Shown: positions 33,508 through 41,368 of the stretch, piece after piece
How the letters are laid out: each line of letters starts with the position of its first letter
Numbering within the stretch: position 1 is the stretch's first letter
NCBI GenBank assembly: GCA_963840055.1
Contig: CAWIXM010000008.1
Location: forward strand, 186,001-250,000
Direction: 5' to 3'
Length of the DNA: 64,000 bases
From: Rhodoplanes sp963840055
GTDB lineage: Bacteria > Pseudomonadota > Alphaproteobacteria > Rhizobiales > Xanthobacteraceae
Translations under genes and position numbers: made by a program
The notes under the pieces: generated by a model
Seen by the model: the letters and a program-made list of their open reading frames with translations, nothing else
Databases searched by the model: none
What the model was told of the DNA's origin: nothing

Positions 33508-34041
33508 TGCGGGCGTCCGTCATTAGTTGCGACGGACGGCGGCTTACTCAGAAGCGCTCCCATTGTAAAACATGCTGAGAAATCGCTTCAAATCTCGACG
33601 GTTCGTGAGCATGTATGATGATGGTAGCGGCAGATAGCATGCGCTTAAAGCTGCTCAATAGCATACTCGCCAGCATAATTGTTTCTATTTCGGAGCCGCC
33701 TCATAGCTGCGGCGGTTGGTTTGTCGAAGTTCATTTTCAGAGGCGACGTCGACCTCCTAGCGGCGGGTATCGCGATTCGGAAAATAGCGCTATCTATGGA
33801 TTTTCCGCTCCTCTTGTCCCCCCTCAATATCAGCACGGCACGGACCAGATCTAGAAACTCACCTCCAGGACTGCCGTGCTTGCCTGCGGCGCGCCGTTTA
33901 TCCGTGTGGTCGCGGCCGTCATTGTGGATGCTTCTTGTTGGGTTTTTTCCGGTGCAATCTCGATAAATAGAGCCTATATGCCAGAGTAAAGAATTAAACT
34001 CCTCATTCTTACTTCTTCTTCTCTTCCTAATAAGGTATTTA
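33508..34041. other. AT-rich stretch without a sure gene
   Basis: Base composition is clearly lower in GC than the rest of the window. A minus-strand open frame (33645-34109; it includes GEFLDLVRAVLILRGDKRSG) is possible but shows no family and has no good start. I call no gene here. Confidence 0.4.
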
Positions 34042-34507
34042 CTATTGATTATTGTTGTTAACTGATGGCAGAAAATATTCTGCCTCCGCGGCGATCGACG
34101 CAACAACATAGCGGGCGTCGATTTTTTTTTCGGCCCCGGCGTGGAATCTCATTGGGTGGCCGTGGAAAAAACACTCTTCCAACGAAGTCGAAGACTCCAC
34201 TGTCATCATTATCAAACATGCGTCGCGGGTAGTCGGTAAGAATTTTATCGAGTTTAACAGCAGTTTTGATAACAGCTTTCTTCCACTCACGAAGCGACGG
34301 TTCATTTAGGATGAGGCAATGAGCGTCATAAACTTGCATGTACCTTATCAAGGTGCGCGCAATAAAAGCGCGTTTTCTAGAGGAGTCACACTGAAGTATC
34401 CGATATATGGTATCAATCGCTTCTTGCTGCTGAGGGTCGTCGCCCACTAAGTCCTGAACCTCGTAGACTTTATCGTCGTCAAGAATACAATTCCGTTGCT
34501 TGCTCAT
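34042..34507 (-). pseudogene. Hypothetical protein with a frameshift at a T6 run
   Basis: From ATG 34507, whose A coincides with the last base of the integrase stop, the product starts MSKQRNCILDDDKVYEVQDL and continues with TIYRILQCDSSRKRAFIART and FDNDDSGVFDFVGRVFF. At that point (TTTTTT, about 34170) the better codon pattern moves to another frame, reading HGHPMRFHAGAEKKIDARYV and EAEYFLPSVNNNNQ to a stop at 34042. Either one base was lost or gained in the run, or the ribosome slips there. No domain is recognised. The gene is AT-richer than its neighbours, a sign of transfer. Confidence 0.5.
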
Positions 34508-35808
34508 CACCGCCCCGTCAGCGTCGTGACCTTGCCGTCCGGCTCGAATCCGAACTTCGGCGCATGCGCGCGGATCGTGTCGGTGACGTAGGACGGCGCA
34601 AGATGCGAATAATGCCGCTCGCACATGCGCGTGTCGGCGTGCCCGAGATTGCGTGCGACGATCAACAGCGGCATCCCGGCCATCACCGCGAGCGACGCCC
34701 AGGTGTGCCGCAGCCCATGGAACGAGATCGGCGGGGTGATCTTCGCGTGCTCGCAGGCCTGCTGCATCGGCAGCCCCTGGTGTGACGGGCCCCAGGGGGT
34801 GCCGGCTGATTTCCGCAGCAGCGGCTCGTGCCCGGCCCGGCCGGCGGCGAGTTCGCCGAACAGCGCAACACCCTCGTCGGTGAGCACGATGTGGCGCGCT
34901 TTGCCCGACTTGCTTTGCCGGATCGCGAGCGTGCCGGCGTCGCGGTTGAAATCCTGCACCTGGAGGCGCGCGATCTCACCGTACCGCGCCCCCGTCTGTA
35001 GGGCGGTCTGCACGAGCGGCCGCAGCTCGGGATCGCAGGCGTTGACTAGCCGCTTCGCCTCCGCGACCGTCAGATACCGGACCCGGGCTGCTTCCACGTT
35101 CTCAAACGGCTCCACCCGGCGCCAAGCGGCGTCCGACGCGATCTTGCCCGCACGCCAAGCGCGGTTGAGAGCGGCTTTGAGGATCGTCAGGATCCGGTTT
35201 GCGGTCGCTCGGCGGCGGCGCGGGGCCTCATCGTCGCCGGCCGTCTTGCGATATTGCTGCTTTGCGCCCTGTTTCGTGCGCGCCCGTGGCGGCAGTTTGG
35301 TCATCCCCACATGCCACCTATGAATTTGCTCGGTGGTCAGCGCCGCGCATTCGAGGTGGCCCAGCGCCGGAATAATGAACGCTTTGGCGCGCGTGCGGGT
35401 CTCGACCGCCGATTTCCGGTTTGTCTCCAGGAAGCCGAGATAATCGGCCATCGCGTCGGCGACCGTGAGCGGCCCGGTCTTGCCGGCGGCGGCGTGAGCA
35501 CGGCTCACCATCCGCTCGCGAGCTTTCGCCTGCGCCTGCCAGTAGGAGATGATCGCGATGCCGTCGGCGTCGCTCATGTCGTCGGCCGCGCCCAGCGGCT
35601 CGACGTCGTAGGCTTGGTTGCCCCGATAGTGCCGCACCCACCAGGTCCCGGCCTTACCCTTGATCCGGCGGTAACCGAGGTGCAGACCGCGCTCGATCGT
35701 GCGCCAGTACGGCCGGCCGCGGGGCCTGAGTTTTCCGCGGGCCTCGCGGGAGTCGAGTTCCTTGTCCCTGACCTTGCGCGCCACGTCGCCCTCTCGATAA
35801 TCGGGCAT
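34507..35808 (-). CDS. Tyrosine-type site-specific integrase
   Basis: From ATG 35808 (MPDYREGDVARKVRDKELDS) a 433-residue phage-type integrase is encoded: an N-terminal arm, a core-binding domain (VADAMADYLGFLETNRKSAV), and the catalytic domain with the first Arg in LQTGARYGEIARLQVQDF, the H-x-x-R box in ISFHGLRHTWASLAVMAGMP and the nucleophile Tyr in CERHYSHLAPSYVTDTI. All catalytic residues seen are intact. It cuts and rejoins att sites, usually at a tRNA or gene end. Its start codon lies inside a 25-bp sequence that recurs at 839-863. The frame is open for 14 codons upstream of ATG 35808, which I take as non-coding. Confidence 0.9.
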   Translation of the reverse strand: MPDYREGDVARKVRDKELDSREARGKLRPRGRPYWRTIERGLHLGYRRIKGKAGTWWVRHYRGNQAYDVEPLGAADDMSDADGIAIISYWQAQAKARERMVSRAHAAAGKTGPLTVADAMADYLGFLETNRKSAVETRTRAKAFIIPALGHLECAALTTEQIHRWHVGMTKLPPRARTKQGAKQQYRKTAGDDEAPRRRRATANRILTILKAALNRAWRAGKIASDAAWRRVEPFENVEAARVRYLTVAEAKRLVNACDPELRPLVQTALQTGARYGEIARLQVQDFNRDAGTLAIRQSKSGKARHIVLTDEGVALFGELAAGRAGHEPLLRKSAGTPWGPSHQGLPMQQACEHAKITPPISFHGLRHTWASLAVMAGMPLLIVARNLGHADTRMCERHYSHLAPSYVTDTIRAHAPKFGFEPDGKVTTLTGR

Positions 35809-35830
35809 ATCCAACGCATGTTCAATATAC
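35806..35830. repeat. 25-bp sequence shared with 839-863 (att-like, right copy)
   Basis: Same orientation as the left copy, 22 of 25 bases identical, followed in both by a cgtgga-type tail. It includes the integrase start codon, so it could also simply be integrase 5' DNA. About 240 bases further right the chromosomal mcd gene begins. Confidence 0.5.
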
Positions 35831-36070
35831 ACGTGGATACGGCTATGCACAACGGCGCACAGAAATTATCAACAATTCAACGTGTTCAGTCTGTTATGTG
35901 GACGGGCATGGACGCTGAGAGGGCTTCTTGTGACCTTGGCAAGGTCCTTGCCCCGCACGGGCCGATCGAGGCTCGCAAAAGGCAGTCTGGTCTTGCCTTA
36001 AGCGAGGTTTGGGAGCATTGAAACGGTTGTTAGCGGCACCGCGAAACTTGCGATTTCTCGGAGAATTTCC

Positions 36071-37747
36071 ATGGCTATTGCTGCGTTGCGTGCGGAGACG
36101 ATTCCCGATCTTGTCAGCGTCGCTCATGAGGCCGCCGGGGCGCTCGATACAATCCTAGCCGATGCGATTTACAAGGTGCGCGCGCGCGTCTCTGCCGAGG
36201 GCGGGATCGCGGCGCGCCTGTTTGACCGCGAGCAGCGCGCGACCCACGGGCTCGCTTGGCTGGCGACCTATGCGGAGGCGGTGCGTCAGCTCGCCGCCTA
36301 TGCCGCCCGTATGAGCGAGGCCGGGCGTCTCGGCCAGATCGAGGAACTGGTGGTGCGGATCGGGCTCGGCGAATATCTCGCCCAGGTCGTCGGAGGCATT
36401 CCGATGAGCCAGGGTGAATTCGTGCGCCCCGAAGATCTTGGGCTCGATACCATCGAAGTCGCGACCCGGCTCGCGCCGGCGATCGAAGCGCTCGCGACCA
36501 CCGGTAATACGCCGGCCAACCGCGCGCGCCTGACCGAGCTGATCAGCGCGCACCACACGGCGACCCCGGGCGATTGCGGGATCGACGAAACGCTCGAGCA
36601 AATCCGCGAGGAGATGCGCAAATTCGCCGACAGTGAAATCATTCCCTATGCGCATAAATGGCACCTCACCAACAGCTATATTCCGCTCGAGACGATCACC
36701 CATGTTGCTGAGCTGGGCGTGTTCGGGCTGACGCTTCCGGAAGAGTACGGCGGCCTGGGCCTCGGCAAGGAATCGATGTGCGTCGTGTCCGAGGAACTTT
36801 CGCGCGGCTATATCGGCGTCGGCAGTCTCGGAACCCGCTCGGAGATCGCGGCCGAGCTTATCCTCAGCTCCGGCACCGCTGAACAGAAGGACAAGTGGCT
36901 GCCCAGGATCGCCTCCGGCGAGGTATTGCCGACGGCGGTGTTCACCGAGCCGAATATCGGTTCGGACCTTGCCTCGCTGAAGACCCGCGCTGTGCGCGAG
37001 GGCGACGTCTACAAGGTCTTCGGCAACAAGACCTGGATCACCCACCCGGTGCGCGCGGACCTCATGACCCTGCTCGTGCGCACCAATCCCAAGGACCCCG
37101 GTTATCAGGGCCTGTCGATGCTGCTCGCCGAAAAGCCGCGCGGCACGGATGAAGACCCGTTCCCGGCGCCCGGCATGTCGGGCACCGAAATCGAGGTGCT
37201 CGGCTATCGCGGCATGAAGGAATATGAGATCGCCTTCGACGGCTTCGAAGTGAAGGCCGAGAATCTGCTCGGCGGGGTCGAGGGCCAGGGGTTCAAGCAG
37301 CTCATGCAGACCTTCGAGGCCGCGCGCATCCAAACCGCGGCGCGCGCGATCGGCGTCGCCGAAGCGGCGATGGAGGAAGGGCTGCGCTATGCCGAGACGC
37401 GCATCCAGTTCGGCCAGCCCATCATCAATTTCCCGCGCGTATCCGACAAGATCGCGATGATGGCGGCGGAAATCATGATCTCGCGCCAGATCGCCTATCA
37501 CGCGGCCCGCGAGAAGGACGAGGGCAAGCGCTGCGACCTCGAGGCGGGCATGGCGAAGCTGCTCGCCGCGCGGGTTGCCTGGGCGGCGGCCGACAACACC
37601 GTGCAGATTCACGGCGGCAACGGCTTTGCCCTCGAATACAAGGCCTCACGCCTGTTGTGCGACGCGCGTATTCTTTCCATCTTCGAGGGTGCGGCGGAAA
37701 TCCAGGCGCAGGTCATCGCGCGCCGGCTGATGGATCGCCGCAACTGA
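36071..37747 (+). CDS. mcd: (2S)-Methylsuccinyl-CoA dehydrogenase
   Basis: A 558-residue acyl-CoA dehydrogenase with an N-terminal extension of about 170 residues (SVAHEAAGALDTILADAIYK, LYAEAVRQLAAYAARM-like helices), as in Mcd of the ethylmalonyl-CoA pathway. The flavoprotein core follows: LGVFGLTLPEEYGGLGLGKE, LPTAVFTEPNIGSDLASLKT, VFGNKTWITHPVRADLMTLL, RIQFGQPIINFPRVSDKIAM and VQIHGGNGFALEYKASRLLC, ending near the FEGAAEIQ box. It oxidises methylsuccinyl-CoA to mesaconyl-CoA during acetate or C1 assimilation. The genes for the electron acceptor EtfBA and the B12 adenosyltransferase needed by the pathway mutases lie within 6 kb downstream. Confidence 0.88.
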   Translation: MAIAALRAETIPDLVSVAHEAAGALDTILADAIYKVRARVSAEGGIAARLFDREQRATHGLAWLATYAEAVRQLAAYAARMSEAGRLGQIEELVVRIGLGEYLAQVVGGIPMSQGEFVRPEDLGLDTIEVATRLAPAIEALATTGNTPANRARLTELISAHHTATPGDCGIDETLEQIREEMRKFADSEIIPYAHKWHLTNSYIPLETITHVAELGVFGLTLPEEYGGLGLGKESMCVVSEELSRGYIGVGSLGTRSEIAAELILSSGTAEQKDKWLPRIASGEVLPTAVFTEPNIGSDLASLKTRAVREGDVYKVFGNKTWITHPVRADLMTLLVRTNPKDPGYQGLSMLLAEKPRGTDEDPFPAPGMSGTEIEVLGYRGMKEYEIAFDGFEVKAENLLGGVEGQGFKQLMQTFEAARIQTAARAIGVAEAAMEEGLRYAETRIQFGQPIINFPRVSDKIAMMAAEIMISRQIAYHAAREKDEGKRCDLEAGMAKLLAARVAWAAADNTVQIHGGNGFALEYKASRLLCDARILSIFEGAAEIQAQVIARRLMDRRN

Positions 37748-37804
37748 CGCCGTTCCGTCGGCAGCCGGCGGTTCGCGAGGAAAAAAAGCCGCAGGCGGCA
37801 GGAA

Positions 37805-37831
37805 GCGTTCCGCTCTATTCGAGCGGAACGC
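37805..37831 (+). terminator. Probable terminator of mcd
   Basis: An 11-bp perfect inverted repeat (gcgttccgctc / gagcggaacgc) with a 5-base loop lies 58 bases after the mcd stop and is followed by aggttacctttg. The T tract is short, so termination efficiency is uncertain. Confidence 0.6.
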
Positions 37832-38057
37832 AGGTTACCTTTGCGCGCGGCCGGCACGCGTCCCCTCCGGTGCCCACCGGCTAGATGGGGTAACGGGCGC
37901 GATTGGGGCCCGCAAGCCGCTCGCTCGCTACGGCGCTATTGATGGCGCGCTTCGCTCGCGGCTTGTGGGAACCGACGTTTAGGTGGTCGTCCCTCAGAGT
38001 GATGGTGTCAGAAACGGAGTCGGGCGAGCCCGCTCCAAGCATCATCGAGAGACGACC
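37832..38057. other. Left non-coding flank of the IS110 element
   Basis: This stretch precedes the IS110 transposase start and contains gcttgtgggaaccgacgttt and several short inverted segments (ggcgcgcttcgctcgcggc). IS110-group elements are known to carry a bridge RNA in the non-coding end before the transposase; this is where it would be. I cannot define the exact element boundary. Confidence 0.4.
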
Positions 38058-39101
38058 ATGACATACTATGCAGGAATCGATGTGTCGCTGGAAAGCTCGA
38101 GCGTGTGCGTGGTGGACGCGACCGGCAAGATCGTCCGGGAAGCGAAGGTGGCGAGCGAGCCGGAGGAACTGATTGGCTGGTTCGGGGCGCTCGGCCTGGC
38201 GCTCGAGCGGATCGGATTGGAGGCCGGACCGTTGTCGCAATGGCTCTACGCGGCGATGCGGCAGGCGGGTCTTGCGGTCGAGCTTCTGGAGACGCGGCAC
38301 GTCCGAGACGCGTTCAAGGCGATGCCGGTGAAGTCGGACCGCAACGACGCGCGAGGGATCGCCCAGTTGATGCGGCTCGGCTGGTTCCGGCCGGTGCATT
38401 GCAAATCGCTGGGGGCGCAGGAGGTCCGCGCGCTGTTGACGGCGCGCAAGCTGGTGCAATCGAAGCTGTTCGACGTGGAGATGAGCCTGCGGGGCATTTT
38501 GCGCGGGTTCGGCCTGAAGGTCGGTCCCACCACGCCTTCCCGGTTCGCTGGGCGCATCCGGGAACTGGTCACCGGCCAAGCAACCCTGGAGGTCATAGCG
38601 GCAGCGCTGCTGGCGGTACACGAGGCGTTGCGGCGGGAGTTCGACGGCTTCGAACGGCGGGTCCGGTCGATGGCCCGGGCGGATGGCAGGGTCCGCCTGT
38701 TGATGTCTGCGCCTGGTGTGGGAGCGATTGTGGCGCTCACCTACGTTTCGGCGATCGACGATCCGGCGCGGTTCAGGTCGTCGAAGGACGTCGGAGCGCA
38801 TTTCGGGCTGACGCCGAAGAGGCATCAGTCCGGGGAAAAGGACGTCGCCGGGCGGATCAGCAAGATCGGCGACGCCTCGGTGCGCACCGTCCTTTATGAG
38901 GCGGCCAACGTCATCCTGACGCGCCCGATCAAGGGCGGCGGGCTGAAGAGCTGGGCGATGAGGCTCGCCAAGCGCACCGGAATGAAGAAGGCCAAGGTGG
39001 CCCTCGCCCGCAAGCTCGCTGTCGTGCTGCATCGCATGTGGGTCGATGCCAAATACTTCGCGATGGACAAGGCACTCAGCCCGACGTGTGCGGCAGCCTG
39101 A
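38058..39101 (+). CDS. IS110-family transposase (DEDD recombinase)
   Basis: From ATG 38058 a 347-residue product has the RuvC-like N-terminal domain (YYAGIDVSLESSSVCVVDAT with the first Asp, LERIGLEAGPLSQWLYAAM with Glu, MPVKSDRNDARGIAQLMRL with the two last Asp) and the C-terminal Tnp domain (LLMSAPGVGAIVALTYVSA, DVGAHFGLTPKRHQSGEKDV, GRISKIGDASVRTVLYEAAN, where the Ser after HQ is the expected nucleophile), ending LAVVLHRMWVDAKYF. Both domains are intact. I chose this start over an upstream in-frame one because family proteins begin M..YAGIDVS. It separates mcd from the rest of its gene group. Family members recombine DNA guided by a bridge RNA. Confidence 0.92.
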   Translation: MTYYAGIDVSLESSSVCVVDATGKIVREAKVASEPEELIGWFGALGLALERIGLEAGPLSQWLYAAMRQAGLAVELLETRHVRDAFKAMPVKSDRNDARGIAQLMRLGWFRPVHCKSLGAQEVRALLTARKLVQSKLFDVEMSLRGILRGFGLKVGPTTPSRFAGRIRELVTGQATLEVIAAALLAVHEALRREFDGFERRVRSMARADGRVRLLMSAPGVGAIVALTYVSAIDDPARFRSSKDVGAHFGLTPKRHQSGEKDVAGRISKIGDASVRTVLYEAANVILTRPIKGGGLKSWAMRLAKRTGMKKAKVALARKLAVVLHRMWVDAKYFAMDKALSPTCAAA

Positions 39102-39353
39102 GAGGAGAAGCATTACCATTCCCGGGAGGGTTCCGACACCAGCCTTCCCGACGCGGAGTCCCGTCGCCGGGACGATGGATCAGGTCAGGCCGTAAATCGC
39201 TCAGTGGCTCTCATGACCACGCGCAACTAGATTGGCCGACCTCGTCCTTTTGGACCCCATCAGGTGGCGGCCATGCGCCGACCCCGGACAGAAGCGTGAA
39301 CCGGCGACAGGACGATGCAAGAAAGGGATTGACACACCACGGCCCGTTACAGA
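39102..39353. other. Right non-coding flank of the IS110 element
   Basis: No gene is seen between the transposase stop and the dispersed repeat at 39354. The first part (cattcccgggagggttccga, gacgcggagtcccgtcgccg) is likely the right end of the IS110 element; the exact end cannot be placed without an empty site. Confidence 0.4.
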
Positions 39354-39455
39354 AGAGCGAATTCCGTTCCAATCGAATCGGAATTCGCTCTGGTTGTCCT
39401 TGAGTGGTCGCATTTTCTGCGGCGAACCGGTTCCCACTTCGCCGGAAAATGCTCT
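39354..39455 (-). repeat. 102-bp dispersed double-palindrome repeat, copy 1
   Basis: This is the reverse complement of the repeats at 55944-56045 and 61865-61966, all exactly 102 bp. Each has two hairpins: one around agcattttccggcgaagtgg ... gccgcagaaaatgc and one around agagcgaattccg ... cggaattcgctct. The middle (about 15 bases) and the loop of the second hairpin vary. Confidence 0.9.
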
Positions 39456-39591
39456 AACTAAGACATCGTATCTTTTCCATAAATTGGTGCTGACTAGCTT
39501 GATGCTGGCAGCAAAATTTATTGATGGAGATTAATGTGAAAGGCGGGATGTTCCGGTCCAGTCCGGCAGCACGGACCCCAGCGAGGCGCTA

Positions 39592-40038
39592 ATGGCCAAG
39601 ATCAACATCCCCCATGACGCATTCGTTTTCGTCGGCGACGGTCGCAAGGCATTGTTCCTGCGCAACGAAGGGGATGAGAAATTCCTCAATCTCAAGACCG
39701 AGCGGGTCTTGCACGATCAAAATCCTCCTACGCGCGAGCAGGGCTCGGATCAGCCTGGCCGCGCTTTCGCGAGCGTGGGCGCGCGCCGGAGCGCGGTGGA
39801 AGATACCGACTGGCATGAGCTTGAGGAGCAGCGCTTCGCCCATGAGATCGCGGCGGCGCTCCAACGCATCGTCCGCGAGCGGAAAGTCAAGGCGTTGGTC
39901 GTCGTTGCGCCGCCGCGCACCCTCGCCGAGCTGCGCCGCGCCTTTCATTCCGAGGTGAAGAACCGCATCATCGCCGAGATCGACAAGGACCTCACCAAGC
40001 AGCCGATCTACGAGATCGAAAAGCATCTCGCGGAGTGA
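39592..40038 (+). CDS. Host-attachment-family protein
   Basis: A 148-residue protein of the type annotated as host attachment protein (a release-factor-like fold): NIPHDAFVFVGDGRKALFLR at the start, NLKTERVLHDQNPPTREQGS, a linker rich in Arg, then EEQRFAHEIAAALQRIVRER, VKALVVVAPPRTLAELRRAF and a final LTKQPIYEIEKHLAE. The name comes from Agrobacterium plant-attachment work; the molecular role of the family is not settled. The gene follows the IS110 flank and a dispersed repeat and starts at ATG 39592. A second gene begins near its stop only as a shadow. Confidence 0.85.
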   Translation: MAKINIPHDAFVFVGDGRKALFLRNEGDEKFLNLKTERVLHDQNPPTREQGSDQPGRAFASVGARRSAVEDTDWHELEEQRFAHEIAAALQRIVRERKVKALVVVAPPRTLAELRRAFHSEVKNRIIAEIDKDLTKQPIYEIEKHLAE

Positions 40039-40095
40039 ACGCGGCGCACGAGCGCGCCTCGGCGGGGCGAAGCTTCCGGGCGTCAAAATTGGCGC

Positions 40096-40221
40096 TCAGC
40101 GCTCTTGTGCCCCTCTCAGGGCCGCGTCGAAGTCGGCGTGCAGGTTGGCGTAGAGGTCTCCCGGGCCTTCCAGGCCGACGGAGAGGCGCAGCAGGTCGGG
40201 CGGCACGGGGAACCAGGATTG
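40096..40221 (-). pseudogene. C-terminal remnant of a Cys/Met-metabolism PLP enzyme
   Basis: The minus strand reads SWFPVPPDLLRLSVGLEGPG followed by DLYANLHADFDAALRGAQER and a stop, the usual end of cystathionine beta-lyase/gamma-synthase-type proteins (the LLRLSVGLE segment closes the substrate site). The upstream 300 or more residues with the PLP lysine are missing. It is a relic of a backbone gene in the gap between the host-attachment gene and the HIG1-like gene. Confidence 0.6.
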
Positions 40222-40325
40222 GGAACGGGCGCTCAGAGCGCCCATATAGCGGATTATCGCTGGGACTGTCCTCGCTGCCGGTCCAGCGCGAGGGTTTGCG
40301 TGACGGCCGTGGTGAGGAAGGGAAG

Positions 40326-40520
40326 ATGGCACATGCGTTGAGTTTTTATGCGGTTCCGGTGGCGATCGGGGCGGTCGCCGTGGTGCTCCTGCTGGGGCTG
40401 GCGAATATGCTGCGGGGCGGCTCGCCCAGCGTGTCGCAGAAGCTCATGCGCTGGCGCGTGGTGCTGCAATTCGTCGCCATTGTTGTGATCATGCTGACAA
40501 TCTGGGCCATGGGGCGGTAG
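40326..40520 (+). CDS. Small twin-transmembrane HIG1-like protein (64 aa)
   Basis: From ATG 40326 (ribosome site GAGGAAGGGAAG just upstream) the product has two membrane helices, SFYAVPVAIGAVAVVLLLGL and VVLQFVAIVVIMLTIWAMG, joined by a basic loop RGGSPSVSQKLMRWR. The S-x-K-LMRWRV segment is typical of bacterial HIG1/twin-TM proteins, which are linked to respiratory complexes. It lies before the adenosyltransferase gene as in many Hyphomicrobiales. Confidence 0.85.
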   Translation: MAHALSFYAVPVAIGAVAVVLLLGLANMLRGGSPSVSQKLMRWRVVLQFVAIVVIMLTIWAMGR

Positions 40521-40606
40521 TTTTCGGATGTCGTGTTATGGGGGCCATCGGCCGGACGGACCGGTCAAGGAGCCCGGCTAAATCAATATAAGCCGACGGG
40601 GGCGCC

Positions 40607-41185
40607 ATGGTTGTGCTCAGCCGCATCTATACCCGCACTGGTGACGACGGGACGACCGCGCTCGGAACCGGCGAGCGGCGCAAGAAATACGACGCCCGGA
40701 TCGAGGCGTATGGAACCGTGGACGAGACCAACTCCACGATCGGACTGGCGCGGCTGCATACGCGGGATGATCCCGAAGTCGACGCGATGCTGGCCCGTAT
40801 CCAGAACGATCTCTTCGATCTCGGCGCCGATCTGTGCATGCCCGACAAGGGCAAGGGGCCGGGCGGCGCGCGGCTCACCGTCACCGAGGCGCAAGTCAAC
40901 CGCCTCGAGGAGGAGATCGACCGCCTCAATGCGGACCTGAAGCCGCTGCGCTCTTTCGTTCTTCCGGGCGGATCGCCGGCGTCTGCGGTGTTGCACCTGT
41001 CCCGCACCGTCTGCCGGCGGGCCGAGCGATTGATGGCGGAACTCGCCGATACGCCCGGCGAGGAAATCTCGGCGCCGGCACTGAAATACGTCAATCGCCT
41101 TTCGGATTTCCTCTTCGTCGCCGCCCGCTATCTTAATGACAAGGGAGCGGGGGACGTCCTCTGGCAGCCGGGCCAGAACCGCTGA
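40607..41185 (+). CDS. Cob(I)alamin adenosyltransferase, PduO type
   Basis: A 192-residue PduO/MMAB-family protein: SRIYTRTGDDGTTALGTGER (ATP-binding start), RIEAYGTVDETNSTIGLARL, QNDLFDLGADLCMPD, FVLPGGSPASAVLHLSRTVC, RRAERLMAELADTPGEEISA and YVNRLSDFLFVAARYLND. It transfers the adenosyl group of ATP to cob(I)alamin to give coenzyme B12. Methylmalonyl- and ethylmalonyl-CoA mutases of the pathway served by mcd need this cofactor, so the gene fits its surroundings. The start at ATG 40607 has a weak AGCCGACGGGGGC ribosome site. Length is normal for the family. Confidence 0.93.
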   Translation: MVVLSRIYTRTGDDGTTALGTGERRKKYDARIEAYGTVDETNSTIGLARLHTRDDPEVDAMLARIQNDLFDLGADLCMPDKGKGPGGARLTVTEAQVNRLEEEIDRLNADLKPLRSFVLPGGSPASAVLHLSRTVCRRAERLMAELADTPGEEISAPALKYVNRLSDFLFVAARYLNDKGAGDVLWQPGQNR

Positions 41186-41315
41186 TCTCGCCGATCTGCT
41201 CTGCGTTTGACCAGCGTCAAGGCGCGCCCGCCGTCAATCTGTGTTCTGAAAGGCCTCGCCAATTCTGTCTACGCAAGCAAGGCCGTGCACCCGCTCCAAC
41301 GATTGCGGCCCCGCG

Positions 41316-41344
41316 TTGACAGCCACACACACGAGCCATAGTTT
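41316..41344 (+). promoter_or_regulatory. Possible sigma70-type promoter before etfBA
   Basis: A perfect TTGACA (41316-41321) is followed at 17 bases by TAGTTT (41339-41344), 25 bases upstream of the etfB start. The -10 element is poor, so this is a weak prediction. Confidence 0.3.
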
Positions 41345-41368
41345 GCGCGCCGCCGCGGGAGCAAAAAC

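Noticed and set aside
36155..37612. 485-codon minus-strand frame opposite mcd
   Set aside because: Antisense shadow; mcd has complete acyl-CoA dehydrogenase motifs.
37881..39119. 412-codon minus-strand frame opposite the IS110 transposase
   Set aside because: Antisense shadow of the transposase; no plausible protein.
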